Assembly (NCBI GenBank): GCA_963700705.1
Contig: CAVOYQ010000012.1
Location: 1-64,000, forward strand
DNA from: JAHEFT01 sp963700705
GTDB taxonomy: Bacteria > Pseudomonadota > Gammaproteobacteria > Xanthomonadales > SZUA-36
DNA: 64,000 bases
Direction: 5' to 3'
A program made the translations under genes and the position numbers. Every line of letters starts with the position of its first letter. The first letter of the stretch is position 1. Shown here piece after piece: positions 26,724 to 36,328 of this stretch. Below the pieces are notes generated by a model that was not told where the DNA came from, made no database searches, and was given only the letters and a program-made list of their open reading frames with translations.

Positions 26724-29426
26724 TTACCCGCCTGACAGCGCAATTGCCAGCGTCCGCCCGCGTTCGCGCAAGGCCATGCACAGCTGAATTTTCTCTTCGG
26801 TCTGCGCGAGGCTGCGCTGATGGCCGGGCGCCAGGTTGCCGTGGCGCTCGAATAGCCTCTGCACTTCGGCAAGCTGGTCCGCGTTGCAGAAGACGTCGCC
26901 GAATCCCGGGGTTGAACGACGCCATTGCTCGGGGACCTTCCCGACGATTGCCGGGAAATTATCCTGCAGCCACTGCCAGTTCTGCTCACGAAGCCCTGGC
27001 TCGATCATCGAGTTGCTGACCAGGCTGAAGGCCTCGCGGGGACCCAGTTGCTCACTGAGCGCCAACTCCCTGACCTTGCTGAGTTGCCCGGCATCGTTAG
27101 TCCAGCCGATGGCGCTGGCGCTGCTGCTTTCGAATCGCGGGTCGTCAAATTCGGTGCGCACCGCCAGCAAGTGCTCCAGAAATTCCGCCCCACCGTCCTG
27201 GACGGCGACTATCAGCGCAGCCGTGTACTGATCGGAATCGAGCGCATCTGCATCACGATCGCCACCGAAGCCGGTAAAGGCGTACGCATTGTCTCGCAGC
27301 TGCTGTCTGGAAGACGGATCCTTTGCTGTCAGGGCCATGAAACTTATGAGCTCACTGTGCAGCAGCTTCTCGTCGCTGTTCCGGCTGTTGGCGGTTCTTC
27401 CCAACACGGGCCCGTAAAGCGTTTGCGCAAACTGCAGGAACGCCGGCTCATCGGCTGCCGTCAGATAATTCTGGCGATATTTCCGCAGGTAGCTGAGCGG
27501 CGCCACTATGACCTGGCGTTGGCTTGCCTGCGCGGACTGCTGCACGACCTGCATAAGATTTGACGCCGACAGCGTGCCGGCCTCGAACGCCGCAAACGCG
27601 CTGTCGATGATTGACAGCGCTTCGACCGGGGTAAATACGCTGAAATTCCGCACCAGCGACTGCCACTGCGTGTCGGCCAGGTTCCAGCGGTAGTAGCCGC
27701 TGCCGCCTGCGTTGGGCATGACCCACTGCGGGCACTGCGTGCCCTTGAGCGCCACGGTCTGTTCCGCTTCAGTCAGCATCAGGCATTGATCCGCGCCAGT
27801 GTCGCTGCGCACGCAGACTGGAATGTTCCAGCTCTGCACGTCGTCGGCGATTGGAGAGCCCAGAGGTTTGTAGCGGCTTTGCTGGATCGTCAGCGTGGGC
27901 TCTGCGCCGTCACCACATTGCAGTGTGATGTCCAGCTGCGGCACGCCTTTCTGTTCGACGAAGCTGCGAAACGTTTCGGTAAGCGCTGGTGTCCTGGTTT
28001 CCTCGCCGATGACGCGATAGAAGTCTGGCGAATCGGCCACACCATCGGCAAATGACTCGATATAGCGACCGAGTGCCGGGCGGAATCGGTCGGCGCCAAA
28101 ATACTGATCGACCATATGAATGACGCCGAGGCTCTTGGAGTAGGTGATGGCGTCGTAGGCGTTGCGTATCTCGTCGTTGTCCGCAATCGGCTCCCGGATC
28201 GCGCGGGTGCTGGCGAGCGAGTCAAGCTGCATGGCGTTGATCGACGTCGCCGCGGCGTCCAGGTCGTGTCCGCCCTCAGGTTCGAACAGGGTCAGAACGA
28301 CCGGTTCGCTCCAGGTGGCGAATCCCTCCTTGAGCCACAGGTCATCCCACCAAGGCGGCGTGACCAGGTTACCGAACCACATGTGCGACAGTTCGTGCGA
28401 GTGCACTCCCAGCAGGGCCAGTCGCGCGCCCGGAGCCGGATCGTCGCCTACGAGGATGGACTGTTCCCGGTAGGTGATCGCAGCGGAAAGCTCGGTAGCG
28501 CCGCTCGGCCACTGAGGCGCGGCGACGATATCGAGTTTTTCGAAGGGGTATGGCCGCTGCAACTCGCGCTCGAATATCTCCACCATCCGCGGGGTGATGT
28601 CGAGAATGTAATTCATGTCGCCGCCGCGCCCCTTGCGCGCGAAACCGCGTAGCGGAATCGGCCGATCACGGTATTCGTTGGGCGGGATCGCAGCTCGCTC
28701 GACCGTGTCGAACGGTCCCACGGCCAGCGACAACAAATAGGTCGGCATGGGGCGCGTCGTCGCGAACGTCACGGTTTCCATGCCCTCGCCGGCGGGTTCG
28801 CGGTCCGTTTCCGGGCTGTTGCCGATGGCGGTGTAGCCGGCGGGAATGGTCAGGGTGATGTCAAAGGTGGCCTTGAGGCCCGGCTCGTCGAAACCGGGCA
28901 GGAACTTACGCGCCTGGATGGACTCGGATTTCGCCAGTGCGTAGGACTCGCCCTGCTCTTCGACCTTGAAGAGGCCCGCCAGGTTGCGGTTGAAGCTCGC
29001 GCGATATTGAAGGCGCAGCGTGAATGTGCCGGCAGGGAGTTCGTCGACAAAAGTGACTTTGCTGACGCCGGTCACGGGACTCTCCTCATAGCTGGCCGCA
29101 ACTTCGGTGCCGTCGGCAAGCACCGCAGTGGCAGCGGTGACATCAAGACCCTCACCATGCATCCAGATCCGGGTCGACGGATCGTCGAGCTCAATATCGA
29201 TTTCGACGTTGCCGGAAAAATCGTCCTTGCGCGGGTCGAGTTCGAGGTCCAGACGGTATGCTTGCGGTCGCACGCCATCCGGCAACCGGCCTCGTGGCGG
29301 GGTATCCGCGGTGGCTGACATGACCGTATCTGATGCCGGCATTTCTGTCGGGGCATCGGCGGGGCCACAGGCGGCCAGGGCCCACAGCGAGAGAGCGAGT
29401 AAGTAATGCGTTCTGGTGCTATTCAT
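26724..29426 (-). CDS. Lipoprotein M1 family aminopeptidase with altered GAMEN motif
   Basis: 900 residues from ATG 29426. Lipoprotein signal peptide with lipobox LAAC (Cys20), so it should be anchored to a membrane facing the periplasm. Zinc site His344-Glu345-His348 in HSHELSHMWFGN and Glu367 in KEGFATW; catalytic Tyr candidate in AITYSKS. An ERAP1-like helical C-terminal domain fills the last 350 residues. The exopeptidase motif usually GAMENWG reads GATELSA (309-315): Glu is retained but Met, Asn, Trp and Gly are changed, which may affect specificity. The frame is open upstream to 29705 but the lipobox fixes the start. Confidence 0.9.
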   Translation of the reverse strand: MNSTRTHYLLALSLWALAACGPADAPTEMPASDTVMSATADTPPRGRLPDGVRPQAYRLDLELDPRKDDFSGNVEIDIELDDPSTRIWMHGEGLDVTAATAVLADGTEVAASYEESPVTGVSKVTFVDELPAGTFTLRLQYRASFNRNLAGLFKVEEQGESYALAKSESIQARKFLPGFDEPGLKATFDITLTIPAGYTAIGNSPETDREPAGEGMETVTFATTRPMPTYLLSLAVGPFDTVERAAIPPNEYRDRPIPLRGFARKGRGGDMNYILDITPRMVEIFERELQRPYPFEKLDIVAAPQWPSGATELSAAITYREQSILVGDDPAPGARLALLGVHSHELSHMWFGNLVTPPWWDDLWLKEGFATWSEPVVLTLFEPEGGHDLDAAATSINAMQLDSLASTRAIREPIADNDEIRNAYDAITYSKSLGVIHMVDQYFGADRFRPALGRYIESFADGVADSPDFYRVIGEETRTPALTETFRSFVEQKGVPQLDITLQCGDGAEPTLTIQQSRYKPLGSPIADDVQSWNIPVCVRSDTGADQCLMLTEAEQTVALKGTQCPQWVMPNAGGSGYYRWNLADTQWQSLVRNFSVFTPVEALSIIDSAFAAFEAGTLSASNLMQVVQQSAQASQRQVIVAPLSYLRKYRQNYLTAADEPAFLQFAQTLYGPVLGRTANSRNSDEKLLHSELISFMALTAKDPSSRQQLRDNAYAFTGFGGDRDADALDSDQYTAALIVAVQDGGAEFLEHLLAVRTEFDDPRFESSSASAIGWTNDAGQLSKVRELALSEQLGPREAFSLVSNSMIEPGLREQNWQWLQDNFPAIVGKVPEQWRRSTPGFGDVFCNADQLAEVQRLFERHGNLAPGHQRSLAQTEEKIQLCMALRERGRTLAIALSGG

Positions 29427-29457
29427 GACATCCCAGGGGCGGATAAAGGAATGCATT

Positions 29458-29806
29458 CTAACAGCTGCGAGCACCGCTTTGTTTGCCGTAACCGAACCCG
29501 TCGGGGACCAAGTCGCCACCGCCGGTGACATCCAACCAGAAGCACACGAGGCGCTCGCTTGCCTCGTCCCGGCCGAAATAGACGCTGGACTCATAGGCCG
29601 GATCGCCGCTCTCGTCCCGATCACGTGCGATCTCATGGAAATACAGGTAGTTCCCGCCCAGCACCCAATCTGCGCCAAGGTCGTGGACGATTTCCTGCCT
29701 TGCAATCGTACCGGTCATAACCCATTGGCCCGCCAGATGGTCGAGGAGGATACCTCGCTCTTCCGGGGTTTGAGCATTGGACGTCTGCGCCACGCGAAAA
29801 TAACAT
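29458..29806 (-). pseudogene. DUF1579-like protein remnant
   Basis: In one frame this encodes RGILLDHLAGQWVMTGTIAR, HDLGADWVLGGNYLYFHEIA and VCFWLDVTGGG, a pattern known from secreted DUF1579-like lipid-binding-fold proteins. The expected signal peptide would start at ATG 29806 (MLFS) but is in another frame, and the C-terminus stops about 40 residues early, just before the M1 gene. A GGCCGGATACATTTATTCC element abuts the 5' end (29807-29829). Truncated and frameshifted, so probably non-functional. Confidence 0.6.
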
Positions 29807-29829
29807 GGAATAAATGTATCCGGCCCCTC
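29807..29829 (-). repeat. GGGGCCGGATACATTTATTC element
   Basis: Read on the minus strand, GAGGGGCCGGATACATTT matches the left arm of the hairpin at 53556-53595. It sits between the divergent DUF1579-like remnant and the gene at 29863. Confidence 0.55.
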
Positions 29830-29862
29830 TAATTTCAAAAAACTTGCTATCCTGTTTACAGG

Positions 29863-30963
29863 ATGAAAACCCCACTCGCCATTTTCTTTGGAGTCTTCTT
29901 CTACTTGCTTGGGTGTGTCCAGGATGCCTGGGCTGAAGAAGTGACAGACGACCCGGTGCGGAACGGTGTTCGCCAGAGCCAGCTTCTTATGCACCCGGTT
30001 CGAACGGTTGCTTACTGGCGACCGGCAGATCAAAAGCCGACGCGGCAAATCCGGGTCGGTCCGGCCCCGCCGGAGTTGATCGAGTTCATACGCCTGGACA
30101 ACGTCTTCAAGGGCTACAGCGAAAGGCCGGTGCCGGCAAGCAAGGATTCGCAATTCATCCGCGACGTCGAAGCCGCGATGGCCAGCCTTCCCCGATCGGT
30201 CAGGCGCATCGCCGAGAAAAGGCTGTTTTACATTGCCCTGGTGCGGGAGTTGGGCGGAGGCACCGGTTATATGGATGCCGTTGCCAACGCCGACGGATCG
30301 GCGGCCGGCGGCTTTATCGTGCTGGACGAAGGGGCGCTCGACCAGATTGCAAACCAGTGGGTGAGTTGGAGAGAAGGATCAGCCTTTCGGCCGGCCGCGG
30401 ACTCGAGTATCGAGGTTCACATTGAAGCACCGAAAAACGACACCCGTGTGAACGCCATCCGGTACATCCTGCTGCATGAACTGGGTCATGTCGTGGACGT
30501 CGTGCTCGGAGTGACGCCAACCGGTGGCGGTGACCCGCAAAATATTGCTGACAACGGCTTTTATAAACTTTCCTGGATGGATCCGTCGTCGCCACCAACC
30601 GCACCTCCTCCCGGAGATACGCTGCACAGTCGATTTGACGCGGAGTGGCCCGACAGGGCATTACTGACTTTTTACGCGTTTGATGCTTCCCGGTTCGACG
30701 TCACCGATGCGCCTGCCATCTACGGGTGGCTGCGGGGAACGAATTTTCCGACCTTGTACGCCGCCACCTCTCCGGCCGATGATTTCGCCGAATCGTTTGT
30801 CAATTATGTACATGTTGTATTGGACAAGCGGCCCTTCGAGGTTCGATTGCGAAGCGGACAGCAGTCCGAATTCCTGTTTGGCTCATGCTGGGATTCGCCA
30901 ATTTGCGCCGGCAAGCGGGCGGTCATGCAACGCCTGCTTTTGAGAGCGGAAATCCTTCACTAA
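29863..30963 (+). CDS. Secreted putative gluzincin metallopeptidase
   Basis: 366 residues with a signal peptide (about residues 1-24). HELGH at 205-209 in YILLHELGHVVD supplies two His and a Glu; Glu310 in DDFAESFVNYVH is a plausible third zinc ligand, as in gluzincins. Spacing between HExxH and this Glu is about 100 residues. No named family was recognised beyond that; the profile resembles uncharacterised secreted metallopeptidase-like proteins. Periplasmic or secreted. The substrate and even the proteolytic activity are inference. Divergent from the remnant at 29458-29806. Confidence 0.65.
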   Translation: MKTPLAIFFGVFFYLLGCVQDAWAEEVTDDPVRNGVRQSQLLMHPVRTVAYWRPADQKPTRQIRVGPAPPELIEFIRLDNVFKGYSERPVPASKDSQFIRDVEAAMASLPRSVRRIAEKRLFYIALVRELGGGTGYMDAVANADGSAAGGFIVLDEGALDQIANQWVSWREGSAFRPAADSSIEVHIEAPKNDTRVNAIRYILLHELGHVVDVVLGVTPTGGGDPQNIADNGFYKLSWMDPSSPPTAPPPGDTLHSRFDAEWPDRALLTFYAFDASRFDVTDAPAIYGWLRGTNFPTLYAATSPADDFAESFVNYVHVVLDKRPFEVRLRSGQQSEFLFGSCWDSPICAGKRAVMQRLLLRAEILH

Positions 30964-31055
30964 ACCGCCCAATCCGGGAAACGGGTTGAACAACAGGTCA
31001 TCCGGTTGATATCGGGTTTCAAGAGGGGTTGCAATGGAGCGCCTTACCGGCGGCG

Positions 31056-31473
31056 TCACCAGGATAACGTCTTGGTATCCTCCTGGAACAGGGCGTCACC
31101 GGTGATCACGGCACTTCCCACCTTGATGCCATCCAGCAGATCACCCTCTCGATACCATAGTGCTTCATGCAGTTTGGACAACGCGAGCAGGGTAGCCCCG
31201 GCTTGGCGAGGTCTGTCAACATTGATTGCTGCGGCGCGAATTGTACCGCGTTCAATTTTGAAGTTACATGGATGCCGCGATCGTTGACGAAGATTGTAAG
31301 CGGATGTCCCCGCTCGAACATGCGGCTTGCAACCGTGAACGCCAGGGTGGACCGGTATGTACCATCGGTCGTCAATTGACGAACAACGGATCTGTATCAC
31401 CGGCCAATACGTAACTGCCATTCAAAAGAGCGCACACAAGCGCCAGAGACCGGACAAAATGCAAAAGCTTCAT
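31056..31473 (-). pseudogene. Exported DsrE-like protein, multiply frameshifted
   Basis: Starting at ATG 31473 a signal-peptide-like MKLLHFVRSLALVCALLNGS is read, then a stop after PLFVN. In the next frame follow TTDGTYRSTLAFTVASRMFE, FVNDRGIHVTSKLNAVQFAP and CPNCMKHYG; in the third frame DLLDGIKVGSAVITGDALF. Together these make a complete DsrE/DsrF-fold protein (sulfur relay type) of about 135 residues with a conserved Cys pair. At least three small indels are needed, some compensating, which looks more like sequence error than decay. Confidence 0.7.
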
Positions 31474-31675
31474 CACCCTTACCTCCAAATCGTGGTTTCC
31501 GCGGCTGGCGGAGCAGGGCTGGCTTTTAAAGTTTGCAGGGAAGGTCCTAAAGTTGGCCGTGTAACGAACCCATAGGAAGTATAGGAGAAAGCTGGCGTTT
31601 CTGCAGAGGCATAACTTTTTTAGGTTTGGGGGGGCTCATCAGGCTGAGCAGGAAACCAGGAAGCATTGGCGCACG

Positions 31676-32245
31676 CTATTTCAGTTTTCGGGCGCCATCC
31701 TGTTGCTTCGCTTTGATGCCACTTTCCGGCTTCCAATACGGGTACTTGGAATAGGCCCCCTCCTCGTCGCGGTATTCCGGGTACTCGGCCAGCCGCTCGG
31801 CCAGCCATTGAAACCACTCGTGGATGGACGGGCGGCACAGCTTGCGCCGCAGCCACTCGGTGTGGGGCTGCAACACCCGCCAGCTCGCCTGAATGGTGCC
31901 CCCCATCAGCTGCTGAACCAGGCCAAACGGGACGATCCTTTGGTAGACCATCAGACCGGTTGACTCCAGGGTCGTGCTGACCAGCATCGCCGCATCCTGC
32001 AGTTCCAGCGGCATCGCCTCGTCGTCGCAATTGCGGCAGACCTGTTCGTAATCCATGATCAACCGCAGGGCGGCCGTGAACCCCGGGCTCTGGAAAGATC
32101 GCATGATCTCCATCGCCGCGGTTTCCTGCCTTTGCTGGCGAAAGTGCCGTATTTCGATCAGCGCAAAAATGACGCCTGCGATCACCATCAATCCGCTGAA
32201 GATTTCGGCAATATTGGCTGCGTTTTGCAAATCGGGTCCGAACAT
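31676..32245 (-). CDS. DUF4760-like membrane-anchored protein
   Basis: About 189 residues. One N-terminal membrane segment (ANIAEIFSGLMVIAGVIFAL), then EIRHFRQQRQETAA and a soluble helical domain containing FQSPGFTAALRLIMDYEQVC. This layout resembles DUF4760 proteins, which have no known function, and is broadly like the proteins at 6985 and 7653. The ATG at 32245 is preferred to 32284 because the membrane segment follows it directly. Isolated gene, reading away from the CsbD gene. Confidence 0.6.
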   Translation of the reverse strand: MFGPDLQNAANIAEIFSGLMVIAGVIFALIEIRHFRQQRQETAAMEIMRSFQSPGFTAALRLIMDYEQVCRNCDDEAMPLELQDAAMLVSTTLESTGLMVYQRIVPFGLVQQLMGGTIQASWRVLQPHTEWLRRKLCRPSIHEWFQWLAERLAEYPEYRDEEGAYSKYPYWKPESGIKAKQQDGARKLK

Positions 32246-32449
32246 TCGATGCTTCCAGGTCACTCCAACCAGGCGGTGATCCAAATTCCGCTCACTGAAC
32301 AGGAAGTATAGGCGATTTTTACAATTCGGCAGACAAGAAGCTACTGGCCGCTGAGCGCCTGCAGGCTTACAAGCCGTTGTTTGAACACAACTGAGTCTGG
32401 CCAGCCATGCAGGCGGTGTCGACCGCGGTTTCGTTCGGCTCCCGGATAG

Positions 32450-32632
32450 TTATTTGGTCTTGACAGCCTTTTTGACGTCTTCTTTCAAGTCGCCGTAACC
32501 GGCCTGTACTTTGCCCAGTACATTCTGCACTTTGCCCTTTCTCTCCATATCCTTGCTGAAAGCTTTGCCAGCAACTTCCTTCACTTTGCCCTTGGCTTCA
32601 GTAACGCGTCCTTTAACCTGATCTTTGTTCAT
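32450..32632 (-). CDS. CsbD family stress protein
   Basis: 60 residues: MNKDQVKGRVTEAKGKVKEV, AGKAFSKDMERKGKVQN and YGDLKEDVKKA. The KDxVKGRxxEAKGKVKE opening is the CsbD signature; members are small hydrophilic proteins induced by general stress. A strong ribosome site (AGGAG, 6 bases before ATG 32632) confirms the start. Divergent from the hybrid kinase gene, sharing an upstream region of about 230 bp. Confidence 0.9.
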   Translation of the reverse strand: MNKDQVKGRVTEAKGKVKEVAGKAFSKDMERKGKVQNVLGKVQAGYGDLKEDVKKAVKTK

Positions 32633-32863
32633 GGTGTTCTCCTGTTGGGAATGGCGGAAACGGCCATTTCTCGACGGTCTCCAGTGACTATCACCAATGA
32701 TAGGGTCAGCAAACCCGGCAGTCTGTGCGCCAGCGATCATATGAAGCGGTCAATCGTTCCCGCGTTGAACGAAACTTTTCCCACTGTGTGCGGCGGCGCA
32801 CAGATCGTTTTGATTCAATGGCGTATAAATGCCAAACGATGCGTGAAATCGACTGAGACAACC

Positions 32864-35311
32864 ATGACCGAGCAAATCTTCAGCTCCGCCTTTCCCGGCG
32901 GCGACGCCAACAAGGCGGAAGCCGCCACTGAAGACCGTCGCGAAGCCGCTCTGCTCAAGACGGGGGCTTTGCAAAACGCGATTTTCAACAGCGCCAATTT
33001 CTCGAGTATCGCCACGGACGCTAATGGCGTCATCCAGATCTTTAACGTCGGCGCTGAGCGGATGCTGGGTTACACGGCCGCCGAGGTGATGAACGAGATC
33101 ACGCCTGCTGACATTTCCGACCCCCAGGAGTTGATCGCACGCGCCAAGGCGCTCAGCGTCGAACTCGGAACCCCGATTACGCCGGGCTTCGAAGCACTGG
33201 TTTTCAAGGCTTCGCGCGGCATCGAAGACATCTATGAGCTGACTTACATCCGCAAAGACGGCAGCCGCTTCCCGGCGGTGGTGTCCGTCACGGCGCTGCG
33301 CGATGAGCAAAATTCCATCATCGGTTACCTGCTGATCGGCACCGACAACACCGCGCGCAAGCGGGTCGAAGCCGACCAGAAGCAGCTGGATCAGCGCCTG
33401 CGCGACCAGCAGTTCTACACGCGTTCGCTGATCGAGTCGAACATCGATGCGCTGATGACCACCGATCCCTCGGGCATCATCACGGATGTCAACAAGCAGA
33501 TGGAGGCGCTCACGGGCTGTACCCGCGACGAATTGATCGGCGCGCCTTTCAAGAGCTACTTCACCGATCCGGAGCTGGCCGAAGCGGGGATCAAGTTGGT
33601 TCTGAGCAAAAAGAAGGTGACCAGCTACGAACTGACCGCGCGCGCCAGGGACGGCAAGGAAACCGTTGTTTCCTACAACGCCACGACCTTCTACGACCGC
33701 GACAGGCGGCTGCAGGGCGTGTTCGCCGCGGCGCGCGATGTCACCGAACGCAAGCGACTGGACCAGGTTCTGCGGGAAAAAAATGTTGAACTGGAAAACG
33801 CCAGGTCCGTGGCGGAAAAAGCCAACCAGGCGAAATCCGATTTCCTCGCCCGCATGAGCCACGAGATCCGGACACCGATGAATGCCATCATCGGCATGGC
33901 GGACCTGCTGTGGGAGACCGGGTTGGCATCGGAGCAGCGTGAGTACGTGCGCATCTTCAGGAAGGCGGGAAGCCAGCTGCTGGACCTGATCAACGACATC
34001 CTGGACCTTTCCAAGGTGGAATCCGGCCACCTGGTGCTCGAGAGCACCGACTTCGATCTCGGCGAGGTTCTGGACAAGACGCTCGAGATAATGGCCGTCC
34101 GGGCCCGTGAAAAGAAGCTCGAGTTGGCGCTACGCATCGCTCCGGAGGTCCCCAACGCGCTGGTTGGCGATCCCGTCCGGCTGCGGCAGGTGCTGATCAA
34201 TCTCATTGGCAACGCCATCAAGTTCACGGAGCAGGGCGAGGTGACCGTTCGGGTCGAATGCGATCCCGAGGCCACCGCGGCCGGCGCCTTGCGGTTCGCG
34301 GTTTGCGACACCGGTATCGGGATTCCCGAGGAGACGCTTGAGCTGATCTTTGCCCCCTATACCCAGGTGGACACCTCCACTACGCGCAAATTCGGCGGGA
34401 GCGGCCTCGGACTGGCCATCTCGCGGGAGATTGTCGAGCTGATGCGCGGGCGAATCTGGGTGGAAAGCAGCTTTGGAACCGGCAGCAGATTCTACTTCAC
34501 GGCCCGGTTCGCGACGGAGTCGGAAGCGGACGGGCACGCGCAAGGACTCCCGGAGCTGCAAAACCAGCAGCAGGCTGGCCCTGCCGCGGACGCTGAAGCG
34601 GAATCCGCGATGCCGGCGGCGACTCCGGAAAGCCCTGGCCTGCAAGGGCTGCGAATCCTGCTGGCCGAGGATTCGCAGGACAATGTGTTGCTGATCCAAT
34701 CCTACCTCAAGGCCAGTGGCTGCAGTCTTGACCTGGCCTGCAACGGCGAGGTTGCCGTGCAGATGTGCATTTCCGGCACGTACGACATCGTGCTGATGGA
34801 TGTCCAGATGCCGGTGATGGACGGTTACGCCGCCACGCGAAAGATCCGCCAATGGGAAGTTGAAAATGGCGCCGGATCCGTTCCGATCCTGGCATTGACC
34901 GCGCACGCCCTGCCGGAGCAGGTCCACAAGAGTCTCGATGCCGGCTGCACGGCCCACCTCACGAAACCGATCCGCAGGGCGACACTCGTATATGCAATCG
35001 AGGAGTACGCCATGGGGCGGGCCCACACCCGGGTGGACGCGGATCTCGCGGAACTGATTCCCGGTTACCTGGCGAACCGGCGCAGGGACGTTGAGGCGAT
35101 CGCGGTAGCACTGGAACACGCGGATTACGAAAACGTCCGCCACCTGGGCCACAACATGAAGGGCTCCGGCGCCGGCTACGGTTTTGACCGGATTTCGGAA
35201 ATCGGCGCTTCCCTGGAACAGGCAGCAGTAGGCCGGGAGCTCGAGCAGATCCGCTTGTGCGCCGCCGAGCTTGCCCGTTGCCTGGATGGCCTTCACGCGG
35301 ACTATGCATAG
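32864..35311 (+). CDS. Hybrid sensor histidine kinase (PAS-PAS-HisKA-HATPase-REC-HPt)
   Basis: 815 residues, no membrane segment, so probably a cytoplasmic sensor. Two PAS domains (about 40-165 and 185-295), HisKA with phosphorylated His333 in SHEIRTPMNAIIG, HATPase with Asn450 (NLIGNAIKF), DTGIGIP and GSGLGLAIS, a receiver domain with Asp646 in VLMDVQMPVMDG and Lys701, and a C-terminal HPt with His763 in LGHNMKGSG. A complete internal phosphorelay of the BarA/ArcB type. The likely output partner is the receiver protein two genes downstream. The frame is open upstream to 32645, but the PAS start and composition favour ATG 32864. Confidence 0.9.
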   Translation: MTEQIFSSAFPGGDANKAEAATEDRREAALLKTGALQNAIFNSANFSSIATDANGVIQIFNVGAERMLGYTAAEVMNEITPADISDPQELIARAKALSVELGTPITPGFEALVFKASRGIEDIYELTYIRKDGSRFPAVVSVTALRDEQNSIIGYLLIGTDNTARKRVEADQKQLDQRLRDQQFYTRSLIESNIDALMTTDPSGIITDVNKQMEALTGCTRDELIGAPFKSYFTDPELAEAGIKLVLSKKKVTSYELTARARDGKETVVSYNATTFYDRDRRLQGVFAAARDVTERKRLDQVLREKNVELENARSVAEKANQAKSDFLARMSHEIRTPMNAIIGMADLLWETGLASEQREYVRIFRKAGSQLLDLINDILDLSKVESGHLVLESTDFDLGEVLDKTLEIMAVRAREKKLELALRIAPEVPNALVGDPVRLRQVLINLIGNAIKFTEQGEVTVRVECDPEATAAGALRFAVCDTGIGIPEETLELIFAPYTQVDTSTTRKFGGSGLGLAISREIVELMRGRIWVESSFGTGSRFYFTARFATESEADGHAQGLPELQNQQQAGPAADAEAESAMPAATPESPGLQGLRILLAEDSQDNVLLIQSYLKASGCSLDLACNGEVAVQMCISGTYDIVLMDVQMPVMDGYAATRKIRQWEVENGAGSVPILALTAHALPEQVHKSLDAGCTAHLTKPIRRATLVYAIEEYAMGRAHTRVDADLAELIPGYLANRRRDVEAIAVALEHADYENVRHLGHNMKGSGAGYGFDRISEIGASLEQAAVGRELEQIRLCAAELARCLDGLHADYA

Positions 35312-35368
35312 CCAGGACCTTTCAATGCCATGTGAATGGCGTTAGCAGACCCTGACACGGGAGGAAGT

Positions 35369-36328
35369 ATGAGAGTACGATTCTGGGGCACACGGGGGTC
35401 GATTGCCACACCCGGCCCGGGCACGGTCCGCTTCGGCGGCAACACCTCGTGCGTGGGCGTGACAACGAACGCAGGCGCGCATTTCATATTTGACTGCGGG
35501 ACCGGCGCTCGCCAGCTCGGCGTGGAGCTCATGGCGAACGCGCCAAAGCCGATCTCCGCAACGATCCTGCTCAGCCACACGCACTGGGATCACATCCAGG
35601 GCTTTCCCTTCTTCGCTCCGCTGTTTGTTCCAGGCAACCGGATCACCATCTGCGGTCCGGAAGGAAGCGGACATACCTTGCGCGAAGTGCTTTCCGGACA
35701 GATGGAGTTTACTTATTTCCCCGTTGATATCGACCAGCTTCCGGCAACCATCACGTTTCGGGAGCTGGGAGAGGGTACCCACGAGATCGACGGCACGCGG
35801 GTGATTGCCCAGTACCTCAATCACCCTGCAATGACACTGGGCTATCGCATCGAGGCCGACGATGCAGCCGTGATGTACCTGAGCGACCATGAACCCTTCT
35901 CTGAAACGCTCGGCCACGGCAGCGATGCACCCCGGCATGCCGAGGCCATCGTGCACGTGGGGGATCGGCGCCACGCGCGATTCATGAAAGGCGCCGACCT
36001 GGTGATTCACGACGCGCAGTACACTCCGCAGGAGTATCCCGCCAAAAAGAACTGGGGCCACAGCACCTATGAGTACGCGGTAGGGATGGCCGCCGCCGCG
36101 GGGGTGCGTCAGCTCGTTTTGACCCACCACGATCCCATGCACGATGATACGTTCGTCGAGGAGATCGAGAAGCTCGCCCGCATTTACGCCGGGCAGAACG
36201 ATTACGAAGTCGAGGTTTGCTGCGCCTACGAGGGCCTTGACCTGGCCATCGAGCCGCACAGCGGAAAGCAACCGGCCGGCAAGTCACCGGCGCCGCACCC
36301 CGGATCCGGAAGACGCCCCGCACGGTAA
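35369..36328 (+). CDS. Metallo-beta-lactamase-fold hydrolase
   Basis: 319 residues. MRVRFWGTRGSIATPGPGTV is followed by GGNTSCV and the metal site His70-His72-Asp74-His75 in SHTHWDH, with further ligands likely in NHPAMTLGY, SDHEP, IHDAQYT and VLTHHDP. This subgroup resembles phosphodiesterase-like MBL proteins (RNase Z/PhnP relatives). Ribosome site GGGAGGAAG precedes ATG 35369. It lies 57 bases after the hybrid kinase and is followed, out of frame, by a receiver domain. Natural substrate unknown; it may act on a nucleotide second messenger in the same pathway (inference). Confidence 0.8.
   Translation: MRVRFWGTRGSIATPGPGTVRFGGNTSCVGVTTNAGAHFIFDCGTGARQLGVELMANAPKPISATILLSHTHWDHIQGFPFFAPLFVPGNRITICGPEGSGHTLREVLSGQMEFTYFPVDIDQLPATITFRELGEGTHEIDGTRVIAQYLNHPAMTLGYRIEADDAAVMYLSDHEPFSETLGHGSDAPRHAEAIVHVGDRRHARFMKGADLVIHDAQYTPQEYPAKKNWGHSTYEYAVGMAAAAGVRQLVLTHHDPMHDDTFVEEIEKLARIYAGQNDYEVEVCCAYEGLDLAIEPHSGKQPAGKSPAPHPGSGRRPAR

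Noticed and set aside
32750..35296. Long minus-strand frames across the hybrid kinase gene
   Set aside because: They mirror a clearly coding GC-rich gene on the plus strand and contain no domains.
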